Assembly: GCF_004919045.1 (NCBI RefSeq)
Contig: NZ_SWDW01000014.1
Span: forward strand, 1 to 64,000
Direction: 5' to 3'
Source: Sinomonas albida
GTDB taxonomy: Bacteria; Actinomycetota; Actinomycetes; Actinomycetales; Micrococcaceae
DNA length: 64,000 bases
The number at the start of each line of letters is the position of its first letter. Positions within the stretch are counted from its first letter, which is position 1. This document shows, piece by piece, positions 26,987 to 35,348 of the stretch. Made by a program: the position numbers and the translations under genes. The notes below the pieces were generated by a model. It saw only the letters and a program-made list of their open reading frames with translations, did not search any database and was not told the DNA's origin.

Positions 26987-27937
26987 CTAGCCCTGGCCCG
27001 CGACCGCCAGCCGCGCACCGAGGTCCCGCATCGCGTCTCGGAGCTCAGGCGGGTCGAGCACGGTGACGGGCCAGCCGAGCCGCACCACGTGGTACGCGAT
27101 GTAGTCGAGGTTGTCGGCGCCCGCCGTCAGGACGCAGTGCCCGTCACCGTCGGGCTCAATGACCGCCATCGTCGACGGGACGCGGGCGGCCACCTCTTCG
27201 GCCGCGGCCGCGATCCGGACCTTCGCGACGAATTGATACGGCGCCTGCGTGATGGACGCCCGGACGTATTCAACGGCATCGGGCGCCTCGCGCTGCTTGA
27301 AGCGCCAGCCCGTCCCGCGTGCCGCGGCCATGCGGTCCAGCCGGAACGTGCGCCAGTCGTCGCGGTCGAGGTCCCACGCCATGAGATACCACCGGCGCCC
27401 TGCGGCGACGAGACGGTACGGCTCGACGCGCCGCTCATGGCGGGCGCCGTCCGCCTTCGTGTAGTCGAAGGTCGCCCGCTCGGGCGTGCGGATGGCGCGG
27501 GCCAACGCGACGAGGACGTCGGCGTCGACCGTCGTCACCGGGCTGTCCAGGCTCACCGTCGCCTCGATGACCCCCTTGACCTCTGACCGCAGCCGAGCGG
27601 GGAGCACCTGGTCGAGCTTCGCGAGCGAGCGCACTGCCGCCTCGCCCAGTCCCGCCACGGTCCCGCCGGCCGCGAGCCGCAGGCTCACGGCCACGGCGAC
27701 GGCTTCCTCGTCGTCGAGGAGGAGCGGCGGGAGGGCCTTCCCCGCTCCGAGCTGGTAGCCGCCGCCGGTCCCGTGCTCCGCTCGGACGGGGTAGCCGAGC
27801 TCGCGGAGGCGCTCGACGTCCCGCCGCACGCTGCGGGTCGTCACGCCCAGCCGCTCCGCGAGCTCCGCACCCGTCCACACGGGACGCGACTGCAGGAGAC
27901 TGAGCAGGCTGAGGACGCGCTGGGTCGTGTCTGCCAT
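26987..27937 (-). CDS. WYL-domain transcriptional regulator
   Basis: 316 residues: N-terminal HTH_11 (WTGAELAERLGVTTRSVRRD, VERLRELGYPVRAEHGTGGG), a WYL domain around 125-210 (EPYRLVAAGRRWYLMAWDLD, with FRLDRM) and a C-terminal WCX extension. These regulators sense nucleotides or nucleic acids or control metabolic genes. Start ATG 27937 fits the HTH. It stands alone; the 190-bp upstream region holds a 14-bp-arm inverted repeat. Confidence 0.88.
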   Translation of the reverse strand: MADTTQRVLSLLSLLQSRPVWTGAELAERLGVTTRSVRRDVERLRELGYPVRAEHGTGGGYQLGAGKALPPLLLDDEEAVAVAVSLRLAAGGTVAGLGEAAVRSLAKLDQVLPARLRSEVKGVIEATVSLDSPVTTVDADVLVALARAIRTPERATFDYTKADGARHERRVEPYRLVAAGRRWYLMAWDLDRDDWRTFRLDRMAAARGTGWRFKQREAPDAVEYVRASITQAPYQFVAKVRIAAAAEEVAARVPSTMAVIEPDGDGHCVLTAGADNLDYIAYHVVRLGWPVTVLDPPELRDAMRDLGARLAVAGQG

Positions 27938-28005
27938 GGAACTATGATCGCCCACCCTGCGGACAGTTCCTGTCCTCAACTCGCCAGGGTCTTGTGGGCT
28001 CCGGA

Positions 28006-28048
28006 TTCGAGATATATCGTGAATTTCATCAACGCGATATATCTCGAA
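28006..28048. promoter_or_regulatory. Perfect 14-bp inverted repeat, 15-nt spacer
   Basis: TTCGAGATATATCG (28006-28019) is mirrored exactly by CGATATATCTCGAA (28035-28048). The arms are far more AT-rich than the host DNA. Arm sequences with GATATATCG resemble operators reported for PadR-type regulators. It lies between the divergent WYL regulator and a small downstream ORF; a PadR gene is not present in the window. Confidence 0.65.
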
Positions 28049-28127
28049 GTACAGCGGACCGACCCTGTCCTCATCGAGGAGCAGACTGGATGCGGGACAG
28101 GGAAGAAATCAGAGAAGGGGACCACGA

Positions 28128-28361
28128 ATGAGCAGCATCACGGGGAATCGCCGGCTTGATCGGACGACGGCGGCTAGCCTCACCCAAGCGTCGCGGCGCA
28201 CGGGGCAAATCACGATACATCGCGAATCGGGGACGCGGCGGGCGCTCAGCTCGCTCCTCGCGACCTGGCGACGGGGAGCCGAGCTCTCTCGCGCCATCGA
28301 CCAGGCCAAGGACTCCGCGTGGCAGGCGCCGGACGGCCCGAGCCACCGGCTCCTGGCCTGA
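28128..28361 (+). CDS. Small hypothetical protein
   Basis: 77 residues, basic N-terminal half, helical segment RRALSSLLATWRRGAELSRAI in the middle. AAGGGGA lies 8 nt before ATG 28128, and the inverted repeat at 28006-28048 is in promoter position. No family recognised; it could be a remnant. Confidence 0.4.
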   Translation: MSSITGNRRLDRTTAASLTQASRRTGQITIHRESGTRRALSSLLATWRRGAELSRAIDQAKDSAWQAPDGPSHRLLA

Positions 28362-28393
28362 TCAGCGCCTCAGGGCCGAGCCGTGCAGTGGGC

Positions 28394-29053
28394 TCAGCCG
28401 AACCACGCGAGCAGCCCCCGCCACAGGCCGACCACGATTCCGCCACCGAACACAGCCCCCGCCAGCAGCTGGGCGAGGGTGTGGGCGCGGAGCACGAGCC
28501 GGGACCACATGACGACCGGCACGAGGATGAGGGCCGGCCACCAGGCCGGCCCGAAGAGGAAGAGGAGCGAGACCGCCGCCGAGGTGATCGCGGCGGCGTG
28601 TCCGCTGATCTTCCACGCAAGGCTCACGATGGCCAGCAAGGCGATGCCGCCCACGAGCGCGAAGACCATGGCCATGACGCTCGCCGGCGCGTGGAGAAGG
28701 CCTAGAACGGCCAGCCCCGCGAGCACGATCACGAGCGACAGCCCGAGGACCGGGCCGCGCTGGCGCCGGTCGCTCACGTGATGGTCGGTGACCTTTCCGG
28801 CCCGCACGAGTGCCACGAGCAGCACGAACGGCACGCCGCACGTGAATACGGCGGCGACGAGCCCGTACCAGAGGGTTCCGGGGAATCCGGGGCTGCCGGC
28901 CGGGCTCAGGAGCATCATGATCGCCACGACGATCGGGGGCTGGAACGCCTCGGTGATCACTCGGGCCGTCACGTAGCGCCACGAGCGGTCGGTCTTCAAC
29001 ACGCGGCCAGTTTCCCATAGGGCCGGGCGGGGCTCGCCGTTGCGCTCTGACAT
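28394..29053 (-). CDS. PAP2-superfamily membrane phosphatase-like protein
   Basis: 219 residues with about six hydrophobic helices. The SGHAAA motif near 151 and the SRLVLRAHTLAQLLAG motif near 183 correspond to the second and third PAP2 phosphatase motifs (SGH and SR-x5-H). The first motif, KX6RP, is not clear (KVTDHHVSDRRQRGP is the likely region). Expected to dephosphorylate a lipid or isoprenoid phosphate at the membrane. Confidence 0.8.
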   Translation of the reverse strand: MSERNGEPRPALWETGRVLKTDRSWRYVTARVITEAFQPPIVVAIMMLLSPAGSPGFPGTLWYGLVAAVFTCGVPFVLLVALVRAGKVTDHHVSDRRQRGPVLGLSLVIVLAGLAVLGLLHAPASVMAMVFALVGGIALLAIVSLAWKISGHAAAITSAAVSLLFLFGPAWWPALILVPVVMWSRLVLRAHTLAQLLAGAVFGGGIVVGLWRGLLAWFG

Positions 29054-29105
29054 GACGAGCCCCTCCGCGGGTCTGCTGCTTCCCTGGCCCGCCCGGCGCG
29101 GGGCC

Positions 29106-31538
29106 CTACTCCGCGTCCGCGAGGACGAGCTCGACGACGGCGCCGAGCAGCGCCGGATCGATGTCGAGCCCGGAGAGGCCGGCAGCCACCGCGGCGGGCG
29201 ACTGGCCCGAGGTCACGCAGGAGAAGATCTTCCCCTTGAGTGCGATTTCGGCGTGGACGTCGTCGAGGAGGCGTTCGACGGCGGCGACCGTGCGGTTGCG
29301 CGCGAGCTCGAAACCGCCTTCGGCGGTGAGCGTGAAGCCCTCCCGCGCGTCGACGTCGTCCACGATGACGCGCAGCGTGTTGGTCGCCTCGTCGTGGACC
29401 ACGAACGGGCCGAGCTCCTGCGAACCGGACGTTGCGCGGACGTTGGACGGCTCACGCACCCCAGCGATCACGACCTCCCACGAGCGGACGGTCGGCACGC
29501 CGTCGGCCGTTCCCACGGCGGAACGGACGCTCAGGCTCCCGCCCTCCCAGTCGAAGTGGATGGGCGTACGGACCTGGTGCTCGCGCTCCCCGGCTGACGC
29601 CCCGCCGTCGTCCTCGATCAGCGTGAACTCGCCCGAGGCACCCGCGAAGACGCGCAGCTCGAAGCGCTCCGGCGCCGGGGTGCCGTTGCCGAGCGTGTCC
29701 GGGTGGGCCATTGGCACGATGGCACCCGCCCGGGCGAGGACCGGCATCGTCTCGAGTGTGCGGTAGAGGCGGGCACGGCGTCCGCCGCGGTAGACGGTGC
29801 CGGTGAAGAAGTCGATCCACAGACCCGGCGGAAGCCACGCCGGGGCGCTCGCGCGGTTGAGCGCGCGATCCCGCGGCTCGACCACGGGCGCGACCATGAG
29901 CTCCGTGCCGAACAGGAACTGGTTCGGGACCTCGTAGGCGTCCTCCGTCTCAGGGTGCTCGTAGTACATCGGCTCGACGATCGGACGGCCCTCCGCGGAC
30001 GCCCGGTGGTTCATCGTGTGGAGGTACGGCACCAGCCGGTGGCGGAGCCGCAGGAACTCGCCCATGGCGGCCTCGGCGTCCGCGCGGTAGCGCCACGGCT
30101 CCTTGCCCGTGAACGGCATCGAGGAGCTGTGCAGGCGATTGATCGGGGAGAACACGCCGAGCTGGACCCAGCGGGCAGCGAGGTCGTCGTCCTTGTAGCC
30201 CCACATGTGGCCGCCGATGTCGTGGCTCCACCAGCCGTAGCCGATGTTGGACGCTGTCGCCGTGAAGTACGGCTGGAACGCGAGCGACTCCCACGTGACG
30301 ATCGTGTCGCCGGAGAAGCCGATCGGGTAGCGGTGGCTGCCCGGCCCGGCGTAGCGCGAGAAGGTCAGCGGGAGGCGGTCGTTGCGCGCCGAGTCGAGGA
30401 AGTGGACGTGGTTGAGCACCCACAGCGGGTCGAGGCCGCGGACGCGCGAGTACGGTCCCGACTGCCAGTCGAGCCACCAGAAGTCGACGCCGGCCTCCTC
30501 GAGCGGGTGGTGGACCTCCCGGAGGTAGGAGCCCAGGAACTCGGGGTCGGTCGGGTCGAAGGCAATCGCGTCGCCGGCCTCTGGGTCGAGGCCCAGCGCG
30601 CGCGCCGTGCGCTCGTAGGCCTCCTCATGGGCCGCGATCCCGTCCGCAGGGTGCACATTGAGCGTGAGCGCGAGCCCCCGTCCGTGGAGCCAGCGCGCGA
30701 AGCCCTCGGGGTCGGGGAAGAGTTCGCGGTTCCACGTGTAGCCGGTCCAGCCGCTCCCGTGCACCGGGTCGATCTCCGTGAGGTGCCAGTCCATGTCCAG
30801 GACCGCCACCGAGAGCGGGATGCGCTCGGCGTCGAACCGTTCCACGACGCCGCGGTACTCCTCCTCTGTGTAGCGGTAGTAGCGGCTCCACCAGTTGCCG
30901 AGCGTGAACCGCGGCACGAGCGGGGTCGGGCCGGAGATGCGGTAGAAGTCGCGGAGGCAGGCGCGGTAGTCGCGGCCGTAGCCGAAGAAATAGAGGTCCG
31001 TGCCCGGGGTCGCGCCGTCGCCGCGCGGGGTGAGCCAGCCGGCGTCGTCGAACACGAGCGTCTCGCTGTCGTCGAGCGTCGCGAAGCCATAGCGGGACAT
31101 GAGGCCGGGCTCGAGCTCGCAGGGGCCGCCCACGCCGTCGAGCGTGCGGGCCGTGCCGCCGAGGTTCTTCTCCCCCACCTCGCCGTAGTGCCACACCGAG
31201 TGGTAGTTGCTGACCTTGCCGAGGACCTTGATGGAGAGGCCGTGGGGCGTGAACTCGCGCTTGTCGTAGACCAGGTGCACGTGCTGCGTGACGATCTCGA
31301 GGCGATGCGGCTCATCCACGACCCGGAACTCGGGGACCTCGAGGTCGCGGTGGAGCACGACCTGCGAGGCGCGGTCCTCGAACTCGCCCGTCTCGCTGTA
31401 CTCGAGGCGGATGAGCTGCGACGTCAGGACGGTGAAGCGGTAGTTCGGCCCTTGGACGATCGCGGTTGGCTGGGCCTGCGGCGACGTCTCGAGGCGGAGG
31501 TGTTCGGGGAGGCGCGTTGCACGAGTGGTTCCGGTCAC
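29106..31538 (-). CDS. Glycoside hydrolase family 31 (alpha-glucosidase/xylosidase-like)
   Basis: 810 residues. N-terminal beta-sandwich (to ~190), TIM barrel with the nucleophile region FWWLDWQSGPYSRV near 353 and the acid/base Asp in GFSGDTIVTWESL near 410, a proximal and a distal C-terminal beta-sandwich. No signal peptide, so cytoplasmic. GTG 31538 is chosen because TAGGGT lies exactly 7 nt upstream (leaderless pattern) and GGAG is also present; the longer upstream frame runs through the 22-bp repeats and is not credible. The last ~90 residues (NRTVAAVERLLDDVHAEIA onward) extend beyond the usual domain. Confidence 0.93.
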   Translation of the reverse strand: MTGTTRATRLPEHLRLETSPQAQPTAIVQGPNYRFTVLTSQLIRLEYSETGEFEDRASQVVLHRDLEVPEFRVVDEPHRLEIVTQHVHLVYDKREFTPHGLSIKVLGKVSNYHSVWHYGEVGEKNLGGTARTLDGVGGPCELEPGLMSRYGFATLDDSETLVFDDAGWLTPRGDGATPGTDLYFFGYGRDYRACLRDFYRISGPTPLVPRFTLGNWWSRYYRYTEEEYRGVVERFDAERIPLSVAVLDMDWHLTEIDPVHGSGWTGYTWNRELFPDPEGFARWLHGRGLALTLNVHPADGIAAHEEAYERTARALGLDPEAGDAIAFDPTDPEFLGSYLREVHHPLEEAGVDFWWLDWQSGPYSRVRGLDPLWVLNHVHFLDSARNDRLPLTFSRYAGPGSHRYPIGFSGDTIVTWESLAFQPYFTATASNIGYGWWSHDIGGHMWGYKDDDLAARWVQLGVFSPINRLHSSSMPFTGKEPWRYRADAEAAMGEFLRLRHRLVPYLHTMNHRASAEGRPIVEPMYYEHPETEDAYEVPNQFLFGTELMVAPVVEPRDRALNRASAPAWLPPGLWIDFFTGTVYRGGRRARLYRTLETMPVLARAGAIVPMAHPDTLGNGTPAPERFELRVFAGASGEFTLIEDDGGASAGEREHQVRTPIHFDWEGGSLSVRSAVGTADGVPTVRSWEVVIAGVREPSNVRATSGSQELGPFVVHDEATNTLRVIVDDVDAREGFTLTAEGGFELARNRTVAAVERLLDDVHAEIALKGKIFSCVTSGQSPAAVAAGLSGLDIDPALLGAVVELVLADAE

Positions 31539-31545
31539 ACGCTCC

Positions 31546-31551
31546 ACCCTA
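31546..31551 (-). promoter_or_regulatory. -10 box TAGGGT of the GH31 gene
   Basis: TAGGGT on the minus strand is 7 nt before GTG 31538, the leaderless spacing also seen at 31784 and 52372. The 22-bp array begins 18 bp further upstream. Confidence 0.45.
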
Positions 31552-31568
31552 CGCCCGGCCCTTCCCCC

Positions 31569-31764
31569 GTTGCGGGGTCCTTGCCACGGCGTTGCAGGGT
31601 CCCGTCCCACGCGTTGCGGGGTCCCGTCCCAGGCGTTGCGGGGTCCCGTCCCACGCGTTGCGGGGTCCCGTCCCACGCGTTGCGGGGTCCCGTCCCACGC
31701 GTTGCGGGGTCCCGTCCCACGCGTTGCGGGGTCCCGTCCGCCCGGTTGCGGGGTCCCGTCGCCG
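31569..31764. repeat. Nine tandem 22-bp units between divergent genes
   Basis: Units start at 31569 and then every 22 bp through 31745; the common core is gttgcggggtcccgtccc followed by four variable bases (acgc, aggc or gccc). The first unit diverges most, and the last is 20 bp. The array fills the gap between the GH31 start and the acyl-CoA dehydrogenase promoter and covers where a -35 box would lie. No spacers, so it is not a CRISPR array. A sister array of nine units is at 52177. Confidence 0.95.
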
Positions 31765-31783
31765 GGGACTGGTCGTCTCTCGC

Positions 31784-31789
31784 TACTCT
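31784..31789 (+). promoter_or_regulatory. -10 box TACTCT of the acyl-CoA dehydrogenase gene
   Basis: TACTCT is followed by 7 nt and then ATG 31797, with no Shine-Dalgarno. This is the leaderless pattern. The same 7-nt spacing and an ATGGACCCCGA coding start follow the array at 52177. Confidence 0.6.
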
Positions 31790-31796
31790 TGCCGTC

Positions 31797-32981
31797 ATGG
31801 ACCCCGAAGTCTCCGACCCCGCCGACCTCCTCGCCTTCGATACCCTCCTCAGCGCCGAGGAGCTCGCGCTCCGCGACGAGGTCCGACGGTTCGTCAGGGC
31901 TGAGATCAAGCCGAACATCGCGCGCTGGTACGAGGACGCGCGCCTCCCGCTCGAGATCGTCCCCGAGCTCGGGCGCCGCGGCCTCCTGGGCATGCATCTC
32001 ACTGGCCACGGCTGCGCGGGCCGCTCCGCCGTCGAATACGGCCTCGCCGCGGCGGAGCTGGAGGCTGGCGACTCCGGCCTGCGGACCTTCGTTTCCGTTC
32101 AAGGCTCACTCGCCATGACCGCAATAGCCAAACACGGCTCCGACGAGCAGCGCGACGAGTGGCTCCCCCGTCTGGCCGCCGGCCAGGCGATCGGCTGCTT
32201 CGCGCTCACCGAGCGGAGCGCGGGCTCGGACCCCTCGTCCATGAAGACGTTCGCGCGGCGCGACGGCGCAGGACCGAACGCAGGCTGGGTCCTCTCGGGG
32301 ACGAAGCGGTGGATTGGCCTCGCCTCGGTCGCGGACGTCGCCGTCGTCTGGGCCCAAACGGACGACGGCGTGCGTGGCTTCCTCGTCCCAACCCTCACCA
32401 AGGGCTTCACCGCCATGGCGATCGAGCCGAAGCTCTCGATGCGGGCCTCCATCCAGTGCGACGTGGTGCTGGACGAGGTGCGGCTGCCCGCGGATGCAGT
32501 GTTGCCCGGCGCCCAAGGACTGCGGGGAGCGTTCTCGTGCCTCAACGAGGCGCGCTACGGGATTACGTGGGGCGCCATGGGCGCCGCCCGCGATGCGTTC
32601 GAGGATGCCCTCGCGTACTCGAAGGAGCGGCTCCAGTTCGACAGGCCGCTCGCCGGGTACCAGCTCACGCAGCAGAAACTCGTGGACATGGCCCTCGAGA
32701 TCAACAAGGGTTTTCTGCTGGCGCTGCACCTCGGGCGGCTCAAGGACGCGGGGAAGCTCGAGCCCCACCAGATCAGCGCGGGCAAGCTCAATAATTGCCG
32801 CGAGGCGATCGAGATCTGCCGCGAGGCGCGGACCATCCTCGGCGGCAACGGGATCACGCTCGACTACTCACCGCTTCGCCACGCGAACAACCTCGAATCC
32901 GTCCGCACGTACGAGGGCACGGATGAGGTTCACACCCTCATCCTCGGCCAGCGCCTCACGGGCGTGGCGGCGTTCCGGTGA
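31797..32981 (+). CDS. Acyl-CoA dehydrogenase, glutaryl-CoA dehydrogenase-like
   Basis: 394 residues, FAD flavoenzyme. CFALTERSAGSDPSSM and GTKRWIGLASVADVAVVWAQ form the flavin and substrate site; ILGGNGITLDYSPLRHANNLESVRTYEGTDEVH near 360-385 (described, not a single motif) carries the catalytic Glu of YEGTDEVH. The overall pattern is closest to glutaryl-CoA dehydrogenases, which oxidise and decarboxylate glutaryl-CoA in lysine and tryptophan breakdown, but substrate remains an inference. It starts 33 bp beyond the nine-unit array. Confidence 0.9.
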   Translation: MDPEVSDPADLLAFDTLLSAEELALRDEVRRFVRAEIKPNIARWYEDARLPLEIVPELGRRGLLGMHLTGHGCAGRSAVEYGLAAAELEAGDSGLRTFVSVQGSLAMTAIAKHGSDEQRDEWLPRLAAGQAIGCFALTERSAGSDPSSMKTFARRDGAGPNAGWVLSGTKRWIGLASVADVAVVWAQTDDGVRGFLVPTLTKGFTAMAIEPKLSMRASIQCDVVLDEVRLPADAVLPGAQGLRGAFSCLNEARYGITWGAMGAARDAFEDALAYSKERLQFDRPLAGYQLTQQKLVDMALEINKGFLLALHLGRLKDAGKLEPHQISAGKLNNCREAIEICREARTILGGNGITLDYSPLRHANNLESVRTYEGTDEVHTLILGQRLTGVAAFR

Positions 32982-33003
32982 TGAGAGCGTTCCGGGCGGA
33001 CGC

Positions 33004-33738
33004 CTAGCGTTCGGCGCTCACGCGCTCTGCGCCTCGGAGCATGAAGAAAGCCAGAAGTAGCGAACCCGCTGCCCACAGCACTGAGTACGTGATCGCCGAC
33101 GCACTCGAGTCGCGGAGCCAGTCAACTTGGTATGTCAGCGGATTAACCGCCGCAATATGGCGGACGAATCCCGAACTGTCGTCGATGGGGTAGAACAGCG
33201 GAGCTGCCAAGATGACCGGTAATGCCGTTACCGTAACAAGAAGGTCCCTAGTCGAATATGACTGGACACTAGCGCCGACGGCAGCGCCGATCCCCGTCCA
33301 TCCCGCCACAAGAAGAAGGCCAATGCCCGCAGTGCGTAGAACATGATCAATCGAAGAAGCAGCCTCCCCAAAAACGAGTAGACCGCACGAAACAAGCAGC
33401 ACGAGCTGGCCCAAGAACACCGCTGCTGCGAAGAGGACGACGCTGACCAAGTAGCCCAGGACTCCGCCGCCCGTCATGCAATATATGGCGAAGACGCCCC
33501 ATTTCCTGTCGTTAGACACGTCGCTCATGCTCGAGGTAGCTGACCTGAACGACAGGAGGCAGACTAGGCCCGTGAGCACGAAACGGCCGTAGCCCCCGGC
33601 CACCTCTTGCAGGTGGGAGCCGAGTGCACTCGCTAGGAAAAGTAGATAAGCGACGGGTTCAATAAACCGACCGAGGTACGACGTACGCCAGTTCCAGAGT
33701 GACGCGAAGTGATACTTCGCGAGGATGAGTGGCCTCAT
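33004..33738 (-). CDS. ABC-2 type exporter permease of the RiPP-like cluster
   Basis: 244 residues with six hydrophobic helices typical of ABC-2 permeases (YLGRFIEPVAYLLFLASAL, GRFVLTGLVCLLSF, VILAAPLFYPIDDSSGFVRH). The late ALPVILAAPLFYPID ... AAVNPLTYQVDWLRD segment is the family's usual C-terminal signature. ATG 33738 directly abuts the ATPase stop. It would export the mature product of the cluster. Codon use and base composition are less GC-rich than in the dehydrogenase next door. Confidence 0.88.
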   Translation of the reverse strand: MRPLILAKYHFASLWNWRTSYLGRFIEPVAYLLFLASALGSHLQEVAGGYGRFVLTGLVCLLSFRSATSSMSDVSNDRKWGVFAIYCMTGGGVLGYLVSVVLFAAAVFLGQLVLLVSCGLLVFGEAASSIDHVLRTAGIGLLLVAGWTGIGAAVGASVQSYSTRDLLVTVTALPVILAAPLFYPIDDSSGFVRHIAAVNPLTYQVDWLRDSSASAITYSVLWAAGSLLLAFFMLRGAERVSAER

Positions 33739-34458
33739 TCACTGGCCTCCGCTCCGAAGGGAAGTGTACGCATCCCAAAGGTCGTCGGTGGTTGGAGTCG
33801 CCAGCGCCAGGAATGCAGCGACGGGCAGGTCAGCCAGCAGCTTGCCTTCGCCAAAAGCGACGACTCGGGTGCAATGGGAGCTGAATCGCGACGTCTCGTG
33901 CGTGCTGATCAAGGCCGATGCTCCCTCGGCACGACGTCCGTCAAGGTATTCGAATACCGAACGGATACCCGTCGGGTCCAGTCCGGTTGTGGGCTCATCG
34001 AGAATCATGAGCGTCGGATTCCCGGCGATCGCCCTTCCGATCTGCGCGCGCCGCAGTTCGCCACCCGAGAGCGTCTCGGCCGTCCGGTCAAGATGGCTCT
34101 CAAGCCCCAAGGTTTGAGCGGTGCGCTCAACTGCAGCCCGGGATGATCGTCGTGCCCGCGGATTCCGAAGCTCTAACCCAAGGCTGATGTTCTGGCGGAC
34201 GGTGAGCGACCAGTCAACGATTTCGCGCTGGGGACACCAGCCGATTTCCTTGGACTCGACGGCAAGCGAGACTGACCCCCGGCTCGGTCTGGACAAACCA
34301 CCCAGAAGATCGAACAGGGTGGATTTTCCGGCACCATTGTGGCCGACCACAGCGATCACCTCGCCAGCACTGACCTCTAGCGAGACATCTTCAAGGGCAG
34401 GCGCGCTCTTGCCTGGATAGATCTTTGTGAGCTTGCTGGCTGTTATGAGCGGAGTCAT
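33739..34458 (-). CDS. ABC exporter ATPase of the RiPP-like cluster
   Basis: 239 residues: Walker A GHNGAGKST near 38, signature LSGGELRRAQIGRA near 130, Walker B LMILDEPTTGLDPTG near 152, switch His in ISTHETSRF. It partners with the permease directly downstream. There is no C39 peptidase domain, so any leader removal must be done by another protein. The start overlaps the upstream kinase-like gene as ATGA. Confidence 0.92.
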   Translation of the reverse strand: MTPLITASKLTKIYPGKSAPALEDVSLEVSAGEVIAVVGHNGAGKSTLFDLLGGLSRPSRGSVSLAVESKEIGWCPQREIVDWSLTVRQNISLGLELRNPRARRSSRAAVERTAQTLGLESHLDRTAETLSGGELRRAQIGRAIAGNPTLMILDEPTTGLDPTGIRSVFEYLDGRRAEGASALISTHETSRFSSHCTRVVAFGEGKLLADLPVAAFLALATPTTDDLWDAYTSLRSGGQ

Positions 34459-35348
34459 GTTGTTGGCTCTCCTCTATTCGTCAACGCGTTGAGGACCGCC
34501 GTAGCACGGTTCTCAGGAGTCCACGCTTTCGGAAGTTGGACCTGCACAGCACGATTCGGAAGACAGGCCTTGACCCGCGATGGCGGAGCGGCAGTGAACC
34601 ACTGAAGATCGGGCAACTCGAGAGTTTCCACTCTCGACACAGGACCCATGACCAGATGAACGATGTGATCCAATGGGCCTCCAGGAGCGTTCCTCCGTCC
34701 CAGCACGGCTTCAGGCTGCACTAGGGCAACCAGGCCCGTATCTGGAGACACTGTGAGACGGTGCTCGATTTGATCCAGAAGGTTAGTGATGTTCTTGAGG
34801 CCTTGGCGACGGAACCCGAGCGGTGTCTCATAGGTGAGGCAGACCCGTTCGTCCAGATCAAGCACAACAAGGCTGTCCGCAACGAGCTCAGCGCGATTCA
34901 TCCGACAAAAGGCAACGACTGTCGATGTCTTGCCGACATAGTTCTCGCCGATGAGAGCGACCATCCGACCGTCCGTCAGGCGCACGACTGCCCCGGGGTA
35001 CACTGCAATCCGATTCCTCATTGTGCTTGTGGCGAATGGCGGCAATGGCGAAGGGACCCCCGACCAATCATGAAAGACGCGCGATACTGAGAACCTCTCG
35101 TCGCGGAGATCATTGATCTCCAAATGCTTCTCAAGTCCGTCGTTGGCCAGCAAGCTTCTGAAAAATCCTCGCGTGATCCAACTCAGGCATCGGACCCTGA
35201 CCGCCACGTCAGATTCCGTTGCGGGACCAGCCAAGAAAGCCCGATAGAAGAAGCTAATCTCGGCCACATCTGATGGACTGCATTGGACTGTCACTGACGT
35301 GCCCCAAAAATTCAAGTCAACAGTCGTCTCACTGCTCAAAAGATTCAT
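34455..35348 (-). CDS. HPr-kinase-like P-loop protein 2
   Basis: 297 residues. After an N-terminal domain of ~85 residues (DLNFWGTSVTVQ ... ESDVAVRVRCL) comes an HPr-kinase/phosphorylase-like core with the P-loop LIGENYVGKTS near 137 and a LVADSLVVLD strand. The canonical kinase has DD after LVA; here the second Asp is Ser, so activity may be altered. ATG 35348 is chosen for GAGGA 9 nt upstream; a start at 35363 adds five residues. It is a tandem paralogue of the next gene upstream. Related kinases phosphorylate peptides in some lasso clusters, which supports a peptide-tailoring or recognition role. Confidence 0.72.
   Translation of the reverse strand: MNLLSSETTVDLNFWGTSVTVQCSPSDVAEISFFYRAFLAGPATESDVAVRVRCLSWITRGFFRSLLANDGLEKHLEINDLRDERFSVSRVFHDWSGVPSPLPPFATSTMRNRIAVYPGAVVRLTDGRMVALIGENYVGKTSTVVAFCRMNRAELVADSLVVLDLDERVCLTYETPLGFRRQGLKNITNLLDQIEHRLTVSPDTGLVALVQPEAVLGRRNAPGGPLDHIVHLVMGPVSRVETLELPDLQWFTAAPPSRVKACLPNRAVQVQLPKAWTPENRATAVLNALTNRGEPTT

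Noticed and set aside
31569-31764. CRISPR array
   Set aside because: Units are contiguous at 22 bp with no unique spacers, and no cas genes are present. The same holds for 52177-52374.
29703-32981. 1092-residue acyl-CoA dehydrogenase
   Set aside because: The first two thirds are antisense to the GH31 gene and the 22-bp repeats; the family begins at ATG 31797.
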